Source of the DNA: a virus
IMG/VR virus record: IMGVR_UViG_3300042485_003294
Coordinates: 1-38,992 of that record
Reading direction: 5' to 3' (one strand)
DNA length: 38,992 nucleotides
Shown: in pieces, positions 17,001 through 27,808 of the stretch
Numbering within the stretch: position 1 is the first letter of the stretch
Layout of the letters: the number at the start of each line of letters is the position of its first letter
The notes under the pieces: model-generated
Seen by the model: only the letters and a program-made list of their open reading frames with translations
Told to the model about the DNA's origin: nothing
The model's database searches: none
Program-made: the position numbers and the translations under genes

Positions 17001-20000
17001 GTTGGAGTTAATACAACCGCCGATAAACCAAACTCACAAATTGTTGTTGGAGTTGGTGTCATTGTTGGTGTGACGCTTGGTGTTAAAGTTATTGTTGGTG
17101 TAATAGTTGGTGTCAATGTTGGTGTAGAAGTGACGGTTGTTGTAGGTGTAGGTGTTGGGGTTAACACAACTACGGATAAACCGAATTCACAAACTGTTGT
17201 TGGTGTTGGTGTTTGAGTAGGTGTAACCGTTGGTGTTTGTGTAATTGTTGGAGTTATGGTTGATGTAACCGTAACTGTTGGTGTAGGTGTTGGAGTCGGT
17301 ATTACATAACAATCTCCAGTTTCTAAAATCCTAATGTTTGCAATGGGATAATAATTAACTTCGTCCTGTGAACCTTTTAAAGATTTATATGCGATTGGTT
17401 CATTTATTATGTATATACCTTCGATAACGTTTGAATAAATTGTGGTAAGTTCACTCGTAGTTGGGTTATATTCATCATATTGTACATAACCATACGAATC
17501 AACGATGTAAGTAGTACCTGTATAATAATCACATGGTGTTACTCCTGCACTTATTGCATATGACCCTTGTTCAAATGTTGTTTTATTATATGGATTTGGG
17601 GAATCCCAACTCGTAATATTAAAACTTGTAATTGTTCCTCCCGTGTATGGAATATTTAATTGGACAAATTTAGTTGTTTCATTTGGTTCAATTGTAACAC
17701 TCTTCGTTGTAAATAAAACAGTACTTCCTGTATAGATATTTACAGTGAATTTTATTCCAACATATGTTGGTGATTCGTTTCCGTTAGTGTCTTTAACATT
17801 AAAATTTAAACCATTATCATCATTATCTAAATCACAAATTTCAACGGCATTAATAAAAAGCGTTTGTGGTTTATAATATGTGAATATTGTACTATCAAAA
17901 GGATAAACCTCTCTAAATGAAGATTCATTCGCTTCACTATATGTTGTTGCACTTAAGTTGTTATCATAAAGATAAAAACTATCAGGATTTGTTCTATTTT
18001 TTATTATACCTTTATTAATTGTATCTCCAGTATAAAATAAATTTGTATTCCAATTTGTTATAAGACCGTCAAAGTCATTTGTAAATGATAATGATAAATC
18101 ATTTGGGTTATATGAATCAATAAACCAAGCACTTGTGTGATCAAGATCGACTCCACTCAAATAATAAGTTCCACCATTCAATTGTGATGTTAAAGAAGTT
18201 GTTCCTGAAAAAATATCAGTAACAATACCATATTGTACTTTATAAAATACTAAATTATTCTTCTTATAATCTCTATAATATCCATTTAATGCGGATAATT
18301 TACCATCAACATCATAATATAATTTTTTATTTGTTGTTACACCTAAAGAATCTGAGTTATCATACCAAAGTAAAAAATAATTTGGTGCTGTTTCTAATTT
18401 TAATTCATGTGTAAAATATGTTTCAATATTAGTTACACCAGGTTTTCTTTCTGAAGATTCAACATTATTATCCAACGATGTTGTTAGACTATCAAAATAC
18501 GCTTGAGCTTGATTATTTGCATCTTCTTGTGATATTGTGGATGTAAAATGTCCTTCAGGTAATGTATATGACATTGGAACTGAATTATTTAATTCCCCAA
18601 TAAGATTTGATGTTTGTGTTTGCCCAATTAAACTTATTGAATTACTTGAATAAAGCGTTGGGTTAGAACCGTATTTTTCGGGTCTACCTGAAATATAAAT
18701 TAAATAGAATAATCTATGTGTATCGGTTATATATTCTTTTTTTGTTACGTCATTTAATATGTCAACCTGTGTAAACGTTTTTATATTATTTACATATTTG
18801 TATGATAATGATCTTGTTGTTGGTATACCTGTTGTTGAGTTCGATGGTATTCCATAAAAATATGCTCCGTCTGAATATGTACCCGTATCAAATGTTGATA
18901 AATCATCTTTTTTAGATATTTTAGAATTTGTTGAATTCAAATATGGTTTATTTGAAAATCTTTTTCTAAATAATTTTGATTTTTCAATTAATGTTTTTGT
19001 TTGTGGTACTAAAAGAATATATAATGTATATAGTACTGCAATTCCAAATGCAATTGGTCCTAAGAAATTTAATATTGCCCATGTACTGTAACCAAGTACC
19101 GTGTGGGCAGTTGTTCCAATAACAAAAAGTTCCACTCCTCCCCACCAGGCAGCAATTGTTGGTAACGCATAACCCCCTAATATCCAATAATTATATTTAC
19201 CATCTTGTAAATATTTTGATAAGTCGGGTATATTACTTCCTACCACATAACCTCTAGTAACATGTTTTGTTAAATGTTCAAAACCAGTTACAGGTGTATG
19301 TGTTTCATTATTATAATCATAACTTGTAAAAAAATTATTATTCGCAAGATATTCATTTGTACCGCTTGCAGTATAACCCATTAAATATGAATAAACTGAC
19401 GGTTCTAATAAATCGACACTATTAATTATTTTATGTAATGTACCAACACCTTCCATTGATGTTTGGACATTTGCAGGAACATAATCAGTGGTGTCTCCAG
19501 GTTGTCTTACTAATGTTGTTCCATTAATATAATTTGATATCCACGGACTAACCTGTCCTGTTTGATTTTTCCAATTTGTAGGTCCCCATATAATTTCTTT
19601 TGTTTTTACTCCGCCGATTAACCACTTTTCAATAAGATAATTTAAAATAATACCATATTCTCTATTAATTAAATTACCAACTTCATACACTTTATTTGTT
19701 GGGGAGGTTCTAACGCTGTCTCCGTAAAAAAATGGTAATGCTGGTGTTATTAATGTTTCATCAGCCCATATGTAATTTCCTTTTACTGTGTAATTGTTAG
19801 TCGACCCTGACCATTGTGATATTGGTAACTTGGACCAAATCTTTGTAATAAATGTTGGATTATAATACGCATCGTATGCTGAATACGCGTGGACTCCCAT
19901 ATCATATCCATAAATTTCAGTACCGCAACCAATAGTTACTTTAACATTGGTTGTTCCTCCGTTAAATGCTCTATTTTGACCAACCGCCAATCTAAGGTTA

Positions 20001-21166
20001 ACCAATCCTCCTGTTACAACAACATAAAATGTTTTAGTTGTATTCCAATTTCTAGGACCGATTTTAATAAATGCACCCTCACCAAGTTTATATCTTACTT
20101 TTATTAAATCAAATGGTGTTGCCACATTATATGCTCCAACATTATTATTATAAGAATACGCGATTTTACCAACCTCATTTCCATTTAATCCATCCGTAAT
20201 AATTAATGAAACATCCTCCGCACTATCTGTACATTCAACGGTGACAGGAACCAATCTATTTTTTGTTGATGTACTAACTGTTATATTTTTTATACCATAT
20301 TTTAACCCATTTGTTTTTATATTTGGGGTATTTGGTATATATGGAGTGTTTTCGGTATAATCACTTAAAATAAATGGTATTGTAACTTGTCCACCACCAC
20401 AACCATATATAGCACCAAAACAGTTGCCAATAATGTCGAATATATGTGTTGAGGAGTTATAAGTATACTTTATTCTTTTATTTATATCTCCAACATTTAG
20501 AGTTAAAACTTGATTATCGTTAATTTCTGTTTGTAAGTAAGGATCAATATACCACGGTCCAACAAAAATTGGTTCGTTTGGAGATATGTTATTATTTATT
20601 AATCCCTCTACAGGTGAATTTGGTAATTTTTCTCTATAATATGTAACTGTTTGTGGGCAAGTTGAACAATGTTGTGTTGATGATGTAAACCCTTTGCAAA
20701 ATTCTGCTGAAATTAGGGTTGGGTTACAATCTAATTCCACACTAATTCCACCACTTGTTCCGTTACTGGTGATTATGTCCATCATAATAAAACCATTATC
20801 TTTGGAATTTAAATCCATTAATAATTGGTGATATTTTATTGTTTGTGTTGATATATTACCTAAATCGTATTCATCTAATATTGTTAAAACTCCGTCTACG
20901 TTATATTTTACTCTTACCTTAACATTTGTGGACCCTATATTTGGTGAAATTGGTGTAAATATAAATTTTAAAAGTTTTAACGCTTTTGGTATTTTATATG
21001 TGTATGTGGATTTAAGGTCAGATAATTTTGTTCTTATTAAATAAAATGAAAGTCCTCCATGTGTACCGTTTCCGGTCCATGTTTTATTCTTAATGACGCC
21101 GCATTCGTGTGATAGGTTATCTGGTGCGGCTCCCTCAACTGTACAATTTATTTCAAATGAACTCAT
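14009..21166 (-). CDS. Giant fibre/adhesin with membrane segments, PT linkers, cadherin-like and SprB-like repeats (2385 aa)
   Basis: Order of parts: 1-650, beta-rich unknown region; 660-725, hydrophobic helices ([34 protein letters not shown]) followed by a basic KSKLFRKRF; 730-1285, beta-rich; 1287-1452, PT linkers with three CEFGLS units; about 1450-1745, three cadherin-like domains (SINENT...[24 protein letters not shown]); about 1755-2240, six SprB-type repeats (TCNGG...GSIVV...[13 protein letters not shown]); then a Cys/Gly-rich end. SprB repeats are known from the gliding adhesin of Flavobacterium. The layout suggests a long host-contact fibre whose distal half resembles host surface proteins. 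No signal peptide is seen, so it should be virion-assembled, not secreted. The ATG is 15 bases after the preceding stop. Confidence 0.88.
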   Translation of the reverse strand: MSSFEINCTVEGAAPDNLSHECGVIKNKTWTGNGTHGGLSFYLIRTKLSDLKSTYTYKIPKALKLLKFIFTPISPNIGSTNVKVRVKYNVDGVLTILDEYDLGNISTQTIKYHQLLMDLNSKDNGFIMMDIITSNGTSGGISVELDCNPTLISAEFCKGFTSSTQHCSTCPQTVTYYREKLPNSPVEGLINNNISPNEPIFVGPWYIDPYLQTEINDNQVLTLNVGDINKRIKYTYNSSTHIFDIIGNCFGAIYGCGGGQVTIPFILSDYTENTPYIPNTPNIKTNGLKYGIKNITVSTSTKNRLVPVTVECTDSAEDVSLIITDGLNGNEVGKIAYSYNNNVGAYNVATPFDLIKVRYKLGEGAFIKIGPRNWNTTKTFYVVVTGGLVNLRLAVGQNRAFNGGTTNVKVTIGCGTEIYGYDMGVHAYSAYDAYYNPTFITKIWSKLPISQWSGSTNNYTVKGNYIWADETLITPALPFFYGDSVRTSPTNKVYEVGNLINREYGIILNYLIEKWLIGGVKTKEIIWGPTNWKNQTGQVSPWISNYINGTTLVRQPGDTTDYVPANVQTSMEGVGTLHKIINSVDLLEPSVYSYLMGYTASGTNEYLANNNFFTSYDYNNETHTPVTGFEHLTKHVTRGYVVGSNIPDLSKYLQDGKYNYWILGGYALPTIAAWWGGVELFVIGTTAHTVLGYSTWAILNFLGPIAFGIAVLYTLYILLVPQTKTLIEKSKLFRKRFSNKPYLNSTNSKISKKDDLSTFDTGTYSDGAYFYGIPSNSTTGIPTTRSLSYKYVNNIKTFTQVDILNDVTKKEYITDTHRLFYLIYISGRPEKYGSNPTLYSSNSISLIGQTQTSNLIGELNNSVPMSYTLPEGHFTSTISQEDANNQAQAYFDSLTTSLDNNVESSERKPGVTNIETYFTHELKLETAPNYFLLWYDNSDSLGVTTNKKLYYDVDGKLSALNGYYRDYKKNNLVFYKVQYGIVTDIFSGTTSLTSQLNGGTYYLSGVDLDHTSAWFIDSYNPNDLSLSFTNDFDGLITNWNTNLFYTGDTINKGIIKNRTNPDSFYLYDNNLSATTYSEANESSFREVYPFDSTIFTYYKPQTLFINAVEICDLDNDDNGLNFNVKDTNGNESPTYVGIKFTVNIYTGSTVLFTTKSVTIEPNETTKFVQLNIPYTGGTITSFNITSWDSPNPYNKTTFEQGSYAISAGVTPCDYYTGTTYIVDSYGYVQYDEYNPTTSELTTIYSNVIEGIYIINEPIAYKSLKGSQDEVNYYPIANIRILETGDCYVIPTPTPTPTVTVTSTITPTITQTPTVTPTQTPTPTTVCEFGLSVVVLTPTPTPTTTVTSTPTLTPTITPTITLTPSVTPTMTPTPTTICEFGLSAVVLTPTPTPTSTVTSTPTLTPTVTPTITLTPTVTTTMTPTPTSICEFGLSVQVLTPTPTPTPTSTPNYPPTDISLSNSSINENTATGTTIGTFSSTSLDSNDTYTYSLVAGTGDDNNGSFTITGSSLKNGFIPNYESKTSYLIRVRSTDSIGQYTEKQFTITINNVNETPYALLLSNTSQAENTTANTTIGTFSTSDVDSGDTFTYSLVAGTDDTDNASFNISGANLRNTSVFNYEAKSSYSIRVRTTDAGGLYHEATFTITVTNVNEAPTDISISSASISENVPTGTTIGTFSATDQEGGAMTFALHDTVNYPDNSSFTITSGVLKSAVVFNYEDKSSYSIRVRVTDSTSLTFDKTITISITDVTITPTLTTTNATCNGGTGSIVVSSVAGGTANYTYSKDGTNYQVSSTFSSLTAGSYTIYAKDTYGEVGSTNATVTQPTAVSVSATGTNPTCFGDTDGSILVNSASGGSGSGYSYSKDNVTYQTGTTFSSLTNGTYTIYAKDSAGCVGSTSVTLNRTIVSASYTQENVTCNGGSNGSIVVNSPSGGQGGPYSTKINAGGTYQVLTTSRTYSSLTAGTYTLYVKDSAGCERTYSIAITQPAAVTISLSSSSAPTCWNGSNGSIVVSAGGGNGSYEFRMNGGTWQSSGTFSDLPSTIHSLESRDTNGCLSSPLNVNITKSAPTANTLAANVSCYGGSNGSITVSSPSGGSGSGYTYSRDGENYQSSGTFSNLTIGTYSIYVKDGVGCVNVVTTIVITQPAEQTATITVDTYASCNGGADGAITLSSTGGVFPKTYRLYADTSAPYNTCGGTLVGTYTGVTSGSPSVSVSSIDEYGYCLEVTDANGCVTTSGVVVTTACLGTCYSIFIPNIMLTNNGQDLYIEYRKTDNTYVTQPYSSFEQAVGPSGGILINICSTISPSYRYGVSGYQFVEDVGMVVGIGGKCDNSQWCGGNDPYVPPTGGGGGGTTTYSCKAEPGGFCSDYTSPCASLGLMNCSDLEEIN
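14440..15905 (-). repeat. Six SprB-type repeats
   Basis: Units of about 77-83 residues begin at Cys-containing motifs (TCNGG, TCFGD, TCNGG, TCWNG, SCYGG, SCNGG) near plus-strand positions 15886, 15655, 15420, 15170, 14938 and 14697. Each continues GSI-V-V ... GG ... YTYSKDG ... F-S-S-L-T-x-G-T/S-Y-x-I-Y-A-K-D. DNA copies have diverged, so this is not a recent amplification. Confidence 0.8.
15930..16825 (-). repeat. Three cadherin-like domains
   Basis: Three consecutive ~100-residue units, each with (I/L)S-x-S-x-x-x-E-N, G-T-x-I-G-T-F, a central YSLVAGT or equivalent, and N-Y-E-x-K-x-S-Y-x-I-R-V-R-x-T-D, ending in a TIT(I/V)xNVNE-type boundary. The NVNE linkers and acidic residues suggest calcium binding as in cadherin repeats. 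Confidence 0.75.
16886..17191 (-). repeat. 153-base tandem repeat (51 codons), two full copies plus a partial third
   Basis: Full units occupy 17191-17039 and 17038-16886, and a third partial unit begins at 16885. Each starts with the Cys codon of CEFGLS and ends in TPTPT-(T/S)-I. The spacing between equivalent bases is 153 in both intervals, which shows in-frame unit duplication. Confidence 0.88.
17217..17281. repeat. 65-base exact repeat, copy A (2385-aa gene)
   Basis: Identical, base for base, to 23581-23645 in the 1824-aa gene. It encodes part of the PT linker in both (same frame). Confidence 0.85.
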
Positions 21167-21181
21167 CTACTATAATTACTT

Positions 21182-21472
21182 TTAAATTGTTTTTAATCCG
21201 TAAATTGGTGAATTTAATCCGGGAGTATGTCTTATTTTTATTGTTTCATTAATAATACCACTATTTGACGATTTTGGGTATGTTTTACTAAAATGTTCTT
21301 CCTTTGTTACATAATTAAAAACTCTAACTGTGGTATCTAATGATTGACTAGGTGTTATGAAAAGATTAATACTATATGTACCGTCAATATCAGACACATT
21401 AAACCAAATTATTTTATCTACCTTATTAAAATTGTTCGATATTTCAGGAACTTTTAATGTTGTTATTGCCAT
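21182..21472 (-). CDS. Small virion-block protein, unknown (96 aa)
   Basis: No family is recognised. The protein is mainly short beta-prone stretches (KIIWFNVSDIDGTYSINLFI; VRVFNYVTKEEHFSKTYP) with no cysteines, signal peptide or membrane helix. It is the smallest gene in the structural block and is tightly packed: 4 bases after the 1824-aa gene and 15 bases before the 2385-aa gene. A small accessory or assembly role for one of these giant fibres is a reasonable guess from position only. The frame is well used and is bounded by genes on both sides, which supports it as real. Confidence 0.72.
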   Translation of the reverse strand: MAITTLKVPEISNNFNKVDKIIWFNVSDIDGTYSINLFITPSQSLDTTVRVFNYVTKEEHFSKTYPKSSNSGIINETIKIRHTPGLNSPIYGLKTI

Positions 21473-21476
21473 TTTT

Positions 21477-24400
21477 TTATGAATTTAAACATGTATAATT
21501 TTCTAGTCCGACTTCTCCGGTTGTACTATTATAGTCGTATCCTGATTTAAATCCGAATAAACCGTGTACAAAATAATTAAAATTGAATGGTGTCGTACCA
21601 GCGGCGTCTTGGAAAACATAACTTGGTGGTGAAAATAAAGTAGGTCCCGGTACGTAATAGAAACTAATTGGGTATCCTCCACACATATTATTATTATCTT
21701 TAACATTGCTAAAATATCCAATCATATAATATTCAGCTGAGGTATCGTTATAATATATATCGGCAGGTGTTACTGTTCCTGAACATGCATCACCTTGTGA
21801 AATTGATACTCCTTGTCCGTATCCACTATCTTTAATTCCACAAGTAGTAAAGGTTTCTCCAATGGACAATATTCTTGTTCTCCAAGCCCCAACACAACTA
21901 ACCCATCCAATTGTGGTTTCTATCTCACTATTAGAAACAAATGTTATTTCTAAACAATCGTCAGTTCCGGCATTACATGAATAACCACTATAAAGTATGG
22001 TGTAGTTTGCTAAATCTGCAAATGGTGTACCGGCTGCTAATGATTCGTAAACGTAACAATCATCAATTCTGTGCATTCCCGTTGATGATATAAACTTATA
22101 AACGGTATCAGTATTAGTATCGTATTTTATATAACCAGGATCTGTCACATTTATTTGAGTTCCAGTAATATACGTTTTAGTAACTAAATTACTACCACAA
22201 TCTAAAGTACTTGGACATTCAATTGTGATTGTTAATGTATAAGGTATAAAGACGTTTTCATATGCTGTTGAATATACAACTACATCCATTGTTGTTTTTT
22301 CATTTGTACTATAAAAACCAACAACATCTTCTTGGTAAACAACTTGTCCAAGTGTTGATGAATATACCTCACCTATTCTTTCATCATAATTACCAACAAA
22401 TACTTCATCTGATGAATTCAATGACGTATATGATATTGTCACAGGTACGTTACCATAAGTTTGACCGATGTCAAATTTAGTGTTTATATATGTATAACCT
22501 GGTGATGATATGGTAAATTGATATTCCGTATTACTACATGAAACACTTTTAAATATATCACCTAAAGTTGCACAATCTCCGTCTCTTTCTACTAATCTTG
22601 AATTGTTTTGTGGTGATGTACATCCTCCATCAAATAGTATACAAACATAAGGTTCTGTTGAGCAGTTGTCCGTACAAATATAGTCCACATATGTACCTGG
22701 ATTTGAGAATGTTAAAAATGACATATCTCCTGTAGATGTTCCACATTGGTAATAATAAACGTATACTTTACCATCAGTACTTAAATTAATATCTCCTTGT
22801 GTAATAACAATATCATATGATGTACATCCAGTGCAATCTCTCGGTGTACTTGTAGGTGTAGGTGTAAGAGTTCTAGTTGGTGTTGGTGTAACAGTTTTGG
22901 TTGGTGTTAGAGTAATTGTAGGTGTTAAAGTAATAGTTGGTGTAACAGTATTTGTAGGTGTAATGCTTGGTGTTAAAGTAATAGTTGGTGTTGGTGTCTG
23001 TGTTGGTGTTAAACTAATTGTAGGTGTAACCGTTGGTGTAAGTGTAATGGTCGGCGTAATAGTTGGTGTTAAACTAATTGTTGGTGTTAACGTTGGTGTT
23101 TGAGTAACAGTTGCTGTAGGTGTTGGTGTAATGGTTGGAGCAATACAACTTAATGTTACATTCCACGCATCACTCTCAATGTTCGACTCATTAGCTTGTC
23201 CAATATCAACTATTAGTTCATAAGTTTTTGTGTTGTTATATGTGAAACTAAATTGTCCTGTTGAATTGCCTAAAGAACCTGCAACTCCCCACACACCTCC
23301 ATATGTATTATCACTTCCAACCCATCCGCTACTTCCAACTATGGCTAAACCATCTTCTTTTATTACGAATCTATTTGGTCTTCCGAATGCCTCATAAGAC
23401 ACAGTTACTGTACCTCCATTTGCTAATGTTGAAAGGTTAATACTTTGTGTTTGAACTGTAAATCCTGAAGGTGCGTATGTTCCACTAATAAACGAATTAC
23501 AACCTGGAACCAATGTTGGTGTTGGTGTCTGTGTTGGTGTTAAACTAATTGTAGGTGTAACCGTTGGTGTAAGTGTTATTGTAGGTGTAACCGTTGGTGT
23601 TTGTGTAATTGTTGGAGTTATGGTTGATGTAACCGTAACTGTTGGAGTTTGAGTTGGTGTTAATGGGACTGAAGAAGCTGCAGTTACAATAATAACTTCC
23701 CCATCTGTAATTACAATATCATCTACCGATGGTAAATCATTTGAATCAAATGGATTTATGTTAGTGTATTCATAGTATGTTGTAATATTATTATCAACAT
23801 CTTGAATTTCAACTTTTAAATATAATTGTGAGTTGTCATTATTTTCAGTCCAACCGATTGTAATTGTGTCTCCAACGTATTCTGTAATATTATATTTGAA
23901 TGAATTCTTTGTTGAGTTGAGTGCAAATATTTCGGTGGTATTTGCAAGTGCCGATAATGTATTAACATTTGATACAGTTGTTACTGAACCTTGTAATGCA
24001 CTACATTGAGGGAACTGTTCATAGAATGACATGTTATTTGTGAATGTTCCACCTAAACTTGTTGCAATTACATCTCCGTTTGAATTGAATAAATCAATAT
24101 AAATTGTAGTATGTGTCGTTAACGGGTCTTCAGCATCATAATTGTCTGTGTCAGGTCTAAATTCAAAATATGCATTTGCTGGATCATTAGCATTAAATAA
24201 GTAAAGTACATCATCGTAGCTATTTACACATGATCCGCTATAGTATGCGCCTGCAGGTATTGTAAATCCATTATCAATATTGATATTACCTCTAATTGTT
24301 GTACCTCCACTTGGGTCTAAATAACCAACCACACAATCAACAGACAATCCAATATATGCTCCTACTGTATCTGTTGTACATCCACTAACTTCGTAGTTAA

Positions 24401-26951
24401 ATGTTGCACCACTATAAACAACAGTTGCACAGTTTGTAAATTCACCAAATGCTCTTGGAATTACATTTAATTTCAAGGTTACACTATTTGGTGTTAAATC
24501 GAATAAATTATAACCTAATAATTCATCAGCAATACCAGATTCATATGATATGTCATATTGTGTTTTTAAGAATGGATATGTGTAAATACCTCCACCAATA
24601 TCACATGAACTTAAATTGTAACCAAATCCTCCATAACCACCTAAGTAATATTCTAAATGATTAAATGTAATACTAAGTTCATCTGTTGTGGTATTAAGTG
24701 TTTGCGTATAATAGTATGGATTTGCTGGATATCCATTATATGTTACATCTACAACAGATATTAAATCAAAATTATCAGGTAAGAAGTCTTTTAATATCCA
24801 ATCATGTCTTGTAATACCTGAATGAGCAACAATTGTAATTTCATATTGTGATTGATAATCTTTAATTAACGGACCATCAGTCGTTTTAGTAATTTCAATT
24901 GTTGGTGGAGTTACATCATATGTTAATGTATCTGTGAATATTTCTCCACCGTATTCCGCAGTTGCGGTATTACTATATTCACCATATACTTTATGTTTAA
25001 CTTTAAATCCTAACGTATAATTATGCACAGCACTTATTGGTTTGTGTAACGCAAATTTAAGTGTGTTTAAAGTACATCCGTTTGATGATGAGGTTCCATC
25101 ACATCCATCATACCATTCACTAGTTGGGCTACCGAAAATTCCTAAGAATTGACCTCCTACTAATTCACCGTCGTATTTGAGATATAAGAAATCAATTAAT
25201 TCATATATGTCAGTATCAATGATATTTTCTAATATCACATCACAATATGTACTACTTGTAGAACCCGCAGCTAATTTTACATCAACATTAAGTATAATTT
25301 CTTGGTTATAATCTAAAAGTTTATACTCATCAAATCTTGTTAGGTATTGATACATAACTGTTGCACCTGAACATGTATCATAAGTGTATTGTGAACCCTC
25401 ATAAGCAATAGATTGATTGATTTCAATTTCTGGTGCAGTAAGAGTTGCAGTGTAGCTATCACTAAATGTGACACCTTCATTTGTAGCATAACCATATGTT
25501 GTTACACTACTAAACGTTTGTGGTTTTATAGAATATCCTAATGTATAGTAGTGTCCGTTACCTATTTGTTTACGTAGTGTATATTTTAATGTTCCCGCAA
25601 CGCAATTTCCTCCACCACCAACTTGTGAACCATCACATCCGTTCGCCTCATCATAGTATTCATCAACAGGATATGAAATTAAATTTCCATCATATTTTAT
25701 ATATTCAAAGTCAACAAAATCATAACCCGCAGGTACTGTTGATGTTATAATGGTATCACTTATTGTATAACCAGATAACGCCTCAACTTTTACTTCCATT
25801 ATTGTTTCCTTACAATAATCTAATCCTTCGACCGGTTCAACCGTAACACCTAAAATTAATATTCTTGTTGGTGTTGGTGTAGGTGTTTGTGTATTAGTAA
25901 CAGTAGGTGTTAATGTAAATGTTGGTGTAACTGTTGGTGTTTGTGTCTGTGTTGGTGTTTGAGTTGGCATCATACACTGCTCACATGTTTCAAATTCATC
26001 ACCATTAAGAGTTAATGGTGTATCAAGTGAGTAACCTGTATACGCAATTGTATAACACATTTCATTTGAAGCTCTAATAATTTCACCAGTTCTAAATTGT
26101 GAGGTACCGAGGAATTGTTGGTCTATAAATTCAAGTACTTGTGTTGCGTTGTCTTCTGTACCACAATGAAATAAATTCCACACCAATTGACCTCCCGCCG
26201 TTTGGCTTGGAGTCTGAGTCGGTGTTTCCGTAGGAGTTTGCGTAGGTGTCTCCGTAATTGTAGTTGTCGGTGTTTGAGTTGGGGTTTCTGTAACCGTTGG
26301 TGTTATCGTTTGCGTTGGAGTCAATGAAATAGTTTGACTCGGAGTTTGAAACGGTGTTTCACTAACCGTTGCTGTTGGTGTTAGTGTAGGTGTTTCAGTA
26401 ATTGTAGCTGTCGGTGTATTAGTTGGCGTCTGGGTTGGGGTTTCCGCAATAGTTGTGGTAGGAGTTTGTGTAGGTGTTTCAGTAACCGTTGCTGTTGGTG
26501 TATTTGTAGGTGTTTGTGTTGGTGTTTCGCTAACTGTTATAGTAGGTGTTTGCGTTGGCGTCTGAGTAGGTGTTTCAGTAACAGTTGCTGTAGGTGTTGG
26601 GGTTGGGGTTTCACTAGCACTAGGTGTTAATGTTGGTGTTAATGATGGAGTAGGTGTAATTGTCTCCGCCGGCGTAACTGTAGCCGTAGGTGTTTGTGTT
26701 GGTGTTTCAGTAGGAGTTGTGGTAATCGTTGGTGTAGGTGTTGGGGTTGTTCCAAATGGAATAAACGCCTCAAATGGTGGACATTGATTATTTTGATAAT
26801 CAGCTAAAGGTTCTAATGACCAATAATAATAAATTAATGATTCTGATTTAGTAACAATTTTATTACCGGTTGGGGCGGTAGTTCCTTCTTTGGGTGTTGC
26901 ACCCATAGTCGCCATTTCATCCCATGTTACTAAATAACCATTTACTTTCAC
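21477..26951 (-). CDS. Giant PT-linked adhesin/fibre with DUF11-like domains (1824 aa)
   Basis: Starts at GTG 26951, one base after the preceding TAA; the next Met codons (13 and 16) would trim a sensible N-terminus, so GTG is kept. Parts in order: 1-66, small head ([14 protein letters not shown]); 67-249, the longest PT linker; 250-325, Cys-bounded module (WNLFHC ... CEQC); 325-366, short linker; 366-850, three DUF11-like Ig-type units (IKYDGNL, LKYDGEL and VTYNGYP at equivalent sites); 850-1090, beta-rich; 1094-1147, linker; 1150-1265, a further beta domain ([13 protein letters not shown]...); 1270-1370, linker; 1370-1824, Cys-rich beta modules. DUF11-type domains are typical of surface adhesins. 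No signal peptide is seen. Probably a multi-domain host-contact fibre; ligand unknown. Confidence 0.85.
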   Translation of the reverse strand: MKVNGYLVTWDEMATMGATPKEGTTAPTGNKIVTKSESLIYYYWSLEPLADYQNNQCPPFEAFIPFGTTPTPTPTITTTPTETPTQTPTATVTPAETITPTPSLTPTLTPSASETPTPTPTATVTETPTQTPTQTPTITVSETPTQTPTNTPTATVTETPTQTPTTTIAETPTQTPTNTPTATITETPTLTPTATVSETPFQTPSQTISLTPTQTITPTVTETPTQTPTTTITETPTQTPTETPTQTPSQTAGGQLVWNLFHCGTEDNATQVLEFIDQQFLGTSQFRTGEIIRASNEMCYTIAYTGYSLDTPLTLNGDEFETCEQCMMPTQTPTQTQTPTVTPTFTLTPTVTNTQTPTPTPTRILILGVTVEPVEGLDYCKETIMEVKVEALSGYTISDTIITSTVPAGYDFVDFEYIKYDGNLISYPVDEYYDEANGCDGSQVGGGGNCVAGTLKYTLRKQIGNGHYYTLGYSIKPQTFSSVTTYGYATNEGVTFSDSYTATLTAPEIEINQSIAYEGSQYTYDTCSGATVMYQYLTRFDEYKLLDYNQEIILNVDVKLAAGSTSSTYCDVILENIIDTDIYELIDFLYLKYDGELVGGQFLGIFGSPTSEWYDGCDGTSSSNGCTLNTLKFALHKPISAVHNYTLGFKVKHKVYGEYSNTATAEYGGEIFTDTLTYDVTPPTIEITKTTDGPLIKDYQSQYEITIVAHSGITRHDWILKDFLPDNFDLISVVDVTYNGYPANPYYYTQTLNTTTDELSITFNHLEYYLGGYGGFGYNLSSCDIGGGIYTYPFLKTQYDISYESGIADELLGYNLFDLTPNSVTLKLNVIPRAFGEFTNCATVVYSGATFNYEVSGCTTDTVGAYIGLSVDCVVGYLDPSGGTTIRGNINIDNGFTIPAGAYYSGSCVNSYDDVLYLFNANDPANAYFEFRPDTDNYDAEDPLTTHTTIYIDLFNSNGDVIATSLGGTFTNNMSFYEQFPQCSALQGSVTTVSNVNTLSALANTTEIFALNSTKNSFKYNITEYVGDTITIGWTENNDNSQLYLKVEIQDVDNNITTYYEYTNINPFDSNDLPSVDDIVITDGEVIIVTAASSVPLTPTQTPTVTVTSTITPTITQTPTVTPTITLTPTVTPTISLTPTQTPTPTLVPGCNSFISGTYAPSGFTVQTQSINLSTLANGGTVTVSYEAFGRPNRFVIKEDGLAIVGSSGWVGSDNTYGGVWGVAGSLGNSTGQFSFTYNNTKTYELIVDIGQANESNIESDAWNVTLSCIAPTITPTPTATVTQTPTLTPTISLTPTITPTITLTPTVTPTISLTPTQTPTPTITLTPSITPTNTVTPTITLTPTITLTPTKTVTPTPTRTLTPTPTSTPRDCTGCTSYDIVITQGDINLSTDGKVYVYYYQCGTSTGDMSFLTFSNPGTYVDYICTDNCSTEPYVCILFDGGCTSPQNNSRLVERDGDCATLGDIFKSVSCSNTEYQFTISSPGYTYINTKFDIGQTYGNVPVTISYTSLNSSDEVFVGNYDERIGEVYSSTLGQVVYQEDVVGFYSTNEKTTMDVVVYSTAYENVFIPYTLTITIECPSTLDCGSNLVTKTYITGTQINVTDPGYIKYDTNTDTVYKFISSTGMHRIDDCYVYESLAAGTPFADLANYTILYSGYSCNAGTDDCLEITFVSNSEIETTIGWVSCVGAWRTRILSIGETFTTCGIKDSGYGQGVSISQGDACSGTVTPADIYYNDTSAEYYMIGYFSNVKDNNNMCGGYPISFYYVPGPTLFSPPSYVFQDAAGTTPFNFNYFVHGLFGFKSGYDYNSTTGEVGLENYTCLNS
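22840..23140 (-). repeat. PT-linker array, fourth in the 1824-aa gene
   Basis: About 100 residues of TPTITLTP and [12 protein letters not shown] units. It contains copy A of the 62-base exact repeat (22984-23045). Confidence 0.9.
22984..23045. repeat. 62-base exact repeat, copy A
   Basis: Identical to 23515-23576, 531 bases away in the same gene and the same frame. The flanking bases differ on both sides. Confidence 0.85.
23515..23576. repeat. 62-base exact repeat, copy B
   Basis: Partner of 22984-23045. Confidence 0.85.
23581..23645. repeat. 65-base exact repeat, copy B (1824-aa gene)
   Basis: Partner of 17217-17281, about 6.3 kb away in a different gene. Confidence 0.85.
25855..25975 (-). 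repeat. PT-linker array, second in the 1824-aa gene
   Basis: About 40 residues ([24 protein letters not shown]) between a Cys-bounded module and the first DUF11-like unit. Confidence 0.88.
26205..26750 (-). repeat. PT-linker array, first and longest in the 1824-aa gene
   Basis: About 180 residues. It differs from the others in its regular glutamate spacing ([18 protein letters not shown]), which gives a repeated acidic residue. The second array of the 754-aa gene (29865-30225) has the same ETPTQTP flavour. Confidence 0.9.
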
Positions 26952-26952
26952 C

Positions 26953-27780
26953 TTATTTAATTTTTGATTCCAACTCCTTTACTTTATTAGTTAGTTCTTG
27001 TACTGCTTTAATTAAAACACCAACAGCTGAGTTGGTATCCATCACATTTTGATTTTTAGTTGATAATTCCGTTGGGGTATCTTCCGCAATGAAACCAATA
27101 TGTTGATTATCTAAGTCATTTAGATAGTTAAAAGTTACAATATTAACCTCATTAAGTAAATCTATTCCTGAAATATTAAATGGTTCTATATTTGTTTTAA
27201 ATGTTCTACTTGATGTTTGGTAAAATGCACTTGCATGAACCTCTCCATCAACTGTTAATGTTGTTCCGTTGAATGTTAACTTACTTTCACCTAAAATAAC
27301 ATCATCTAATCCTGTTGCGGTTAATACATTATTATTTGTATTTCCACTAACCGTAAATGGTTTAAAAATTTCTACCCAAGCGTCGTTAGCATTACCTGAA
27401 CCTACAATATCTTCAAACGTCTCCTCATCATCGAAAATTGTTTTAGTTGGGTCTAACCAAACACATTTTTGTGCATTAGTTGCTCCTGTCCATTGTGAAT
27501 ATGTAATTTCAACATTAGAAACTTTAGGTCTTAATTGGTAGTATTTTTTTTGATCTATCACAAAAACAATCATACCCAATTTTCTTCTACCCGAAGAAAC
27601 TCCATCTTCATTTATTGTTGAACCAATTGGAATACTATTTCTGTAATCAATGGTCGGCATTTCAATTAAACCTCCGGTACCTAAATGTGAAATGTGTGTA
27701 CCTATAGGTGAGTTAATATTCTCAACATTAATTGCCCCAGTTAGAGTGAGGGTTCCAGTGTTTAATGGTAATATTGGCAT
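26953..27780 (-). CDS. Tail fibre/spike protein with C-terminal S74 self-cleaving chaperone domain (275 aa)
   Basis: The C-terminal ~90 residues match the intramolecular chaperone/peptidase S74 family: SSRTFK with S190 and K195 at the Ser-Lys dyad spacing known for the family, then [24 protein letters not shown] and a short coiled coil ([12 protein letters not shown]). Such domains trimerise fibres and then cut themselves off. The residue after the nucleophile, commonly Asp, is Ser here, and the domain is at the short end for the family. The N-terminal 180 residues contain fibre-like beta stretches. So a small trimeric fibre or spike, probably trimmed to about 190 residues, is expected. The ATG is 28 bases after the preceding stop. 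Confidence 0.85.
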   Translation of the reverse strand: MPILPLNTGTLTLTGAINVENINSPIGTHISHLGTGGLIEMPTIDYRNSIPIGSTINEDGVSSGRRKLGMIVFVIDQKKYYQLRPKVSNVEITYSQWTGATNAQKCVWLDPTKTIFDDEETFEDIVGSGNANDAWVEIFKPFTVSGNTNNNVLTATGLDDVILGESKLTFNGTTLTVDGEVHASAFYQTSSRTFKTNIEPFNISGIDLLNEVNIVTFNYLNDLDNQHIGFIAEDTPTELSTKNQNVMDTNSAVGVLIKAVQELTNKVKELESKIK

Positions 27781-27808
27781 AATTATTCTTTTATTTTTTT
27801 AATTATTA

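Larger units (their letters stand above)
16815..17305 (-). repeat. PT-linker array of the 2385-aa gene
   Basis: Encodes about 165 residues of TPT/TITP/TVTP units interrupted three times by CEFGLS-x-x-VL. It is a block boundary between the membrane/beta half of the protein and the cadherin-like half. Confidence 0.9.
23510..23670 (-). repeat. PT-linker array, third in the 1824-aa gene
   Basis: About 53 residues. It is a mosaic: 23515-23576 matches the next linker of the same gene, and 23581-23645 matches the linker of the 2385-aa gene, so almost the whole array is found elsewhere in the window. Confidence 0.9.

Noticed and set aside
16914-17216. Plus-strand open frame of Val-Gly repeats (similar ones at 22831-23103, 29359-29583, 30556-30759)
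   Set aside because: These are antisense readings of the PT-linker arrays: ACN CCN on the coding strand reads as GGN GTN on the other. They exist only where linkers exist and have no start context.
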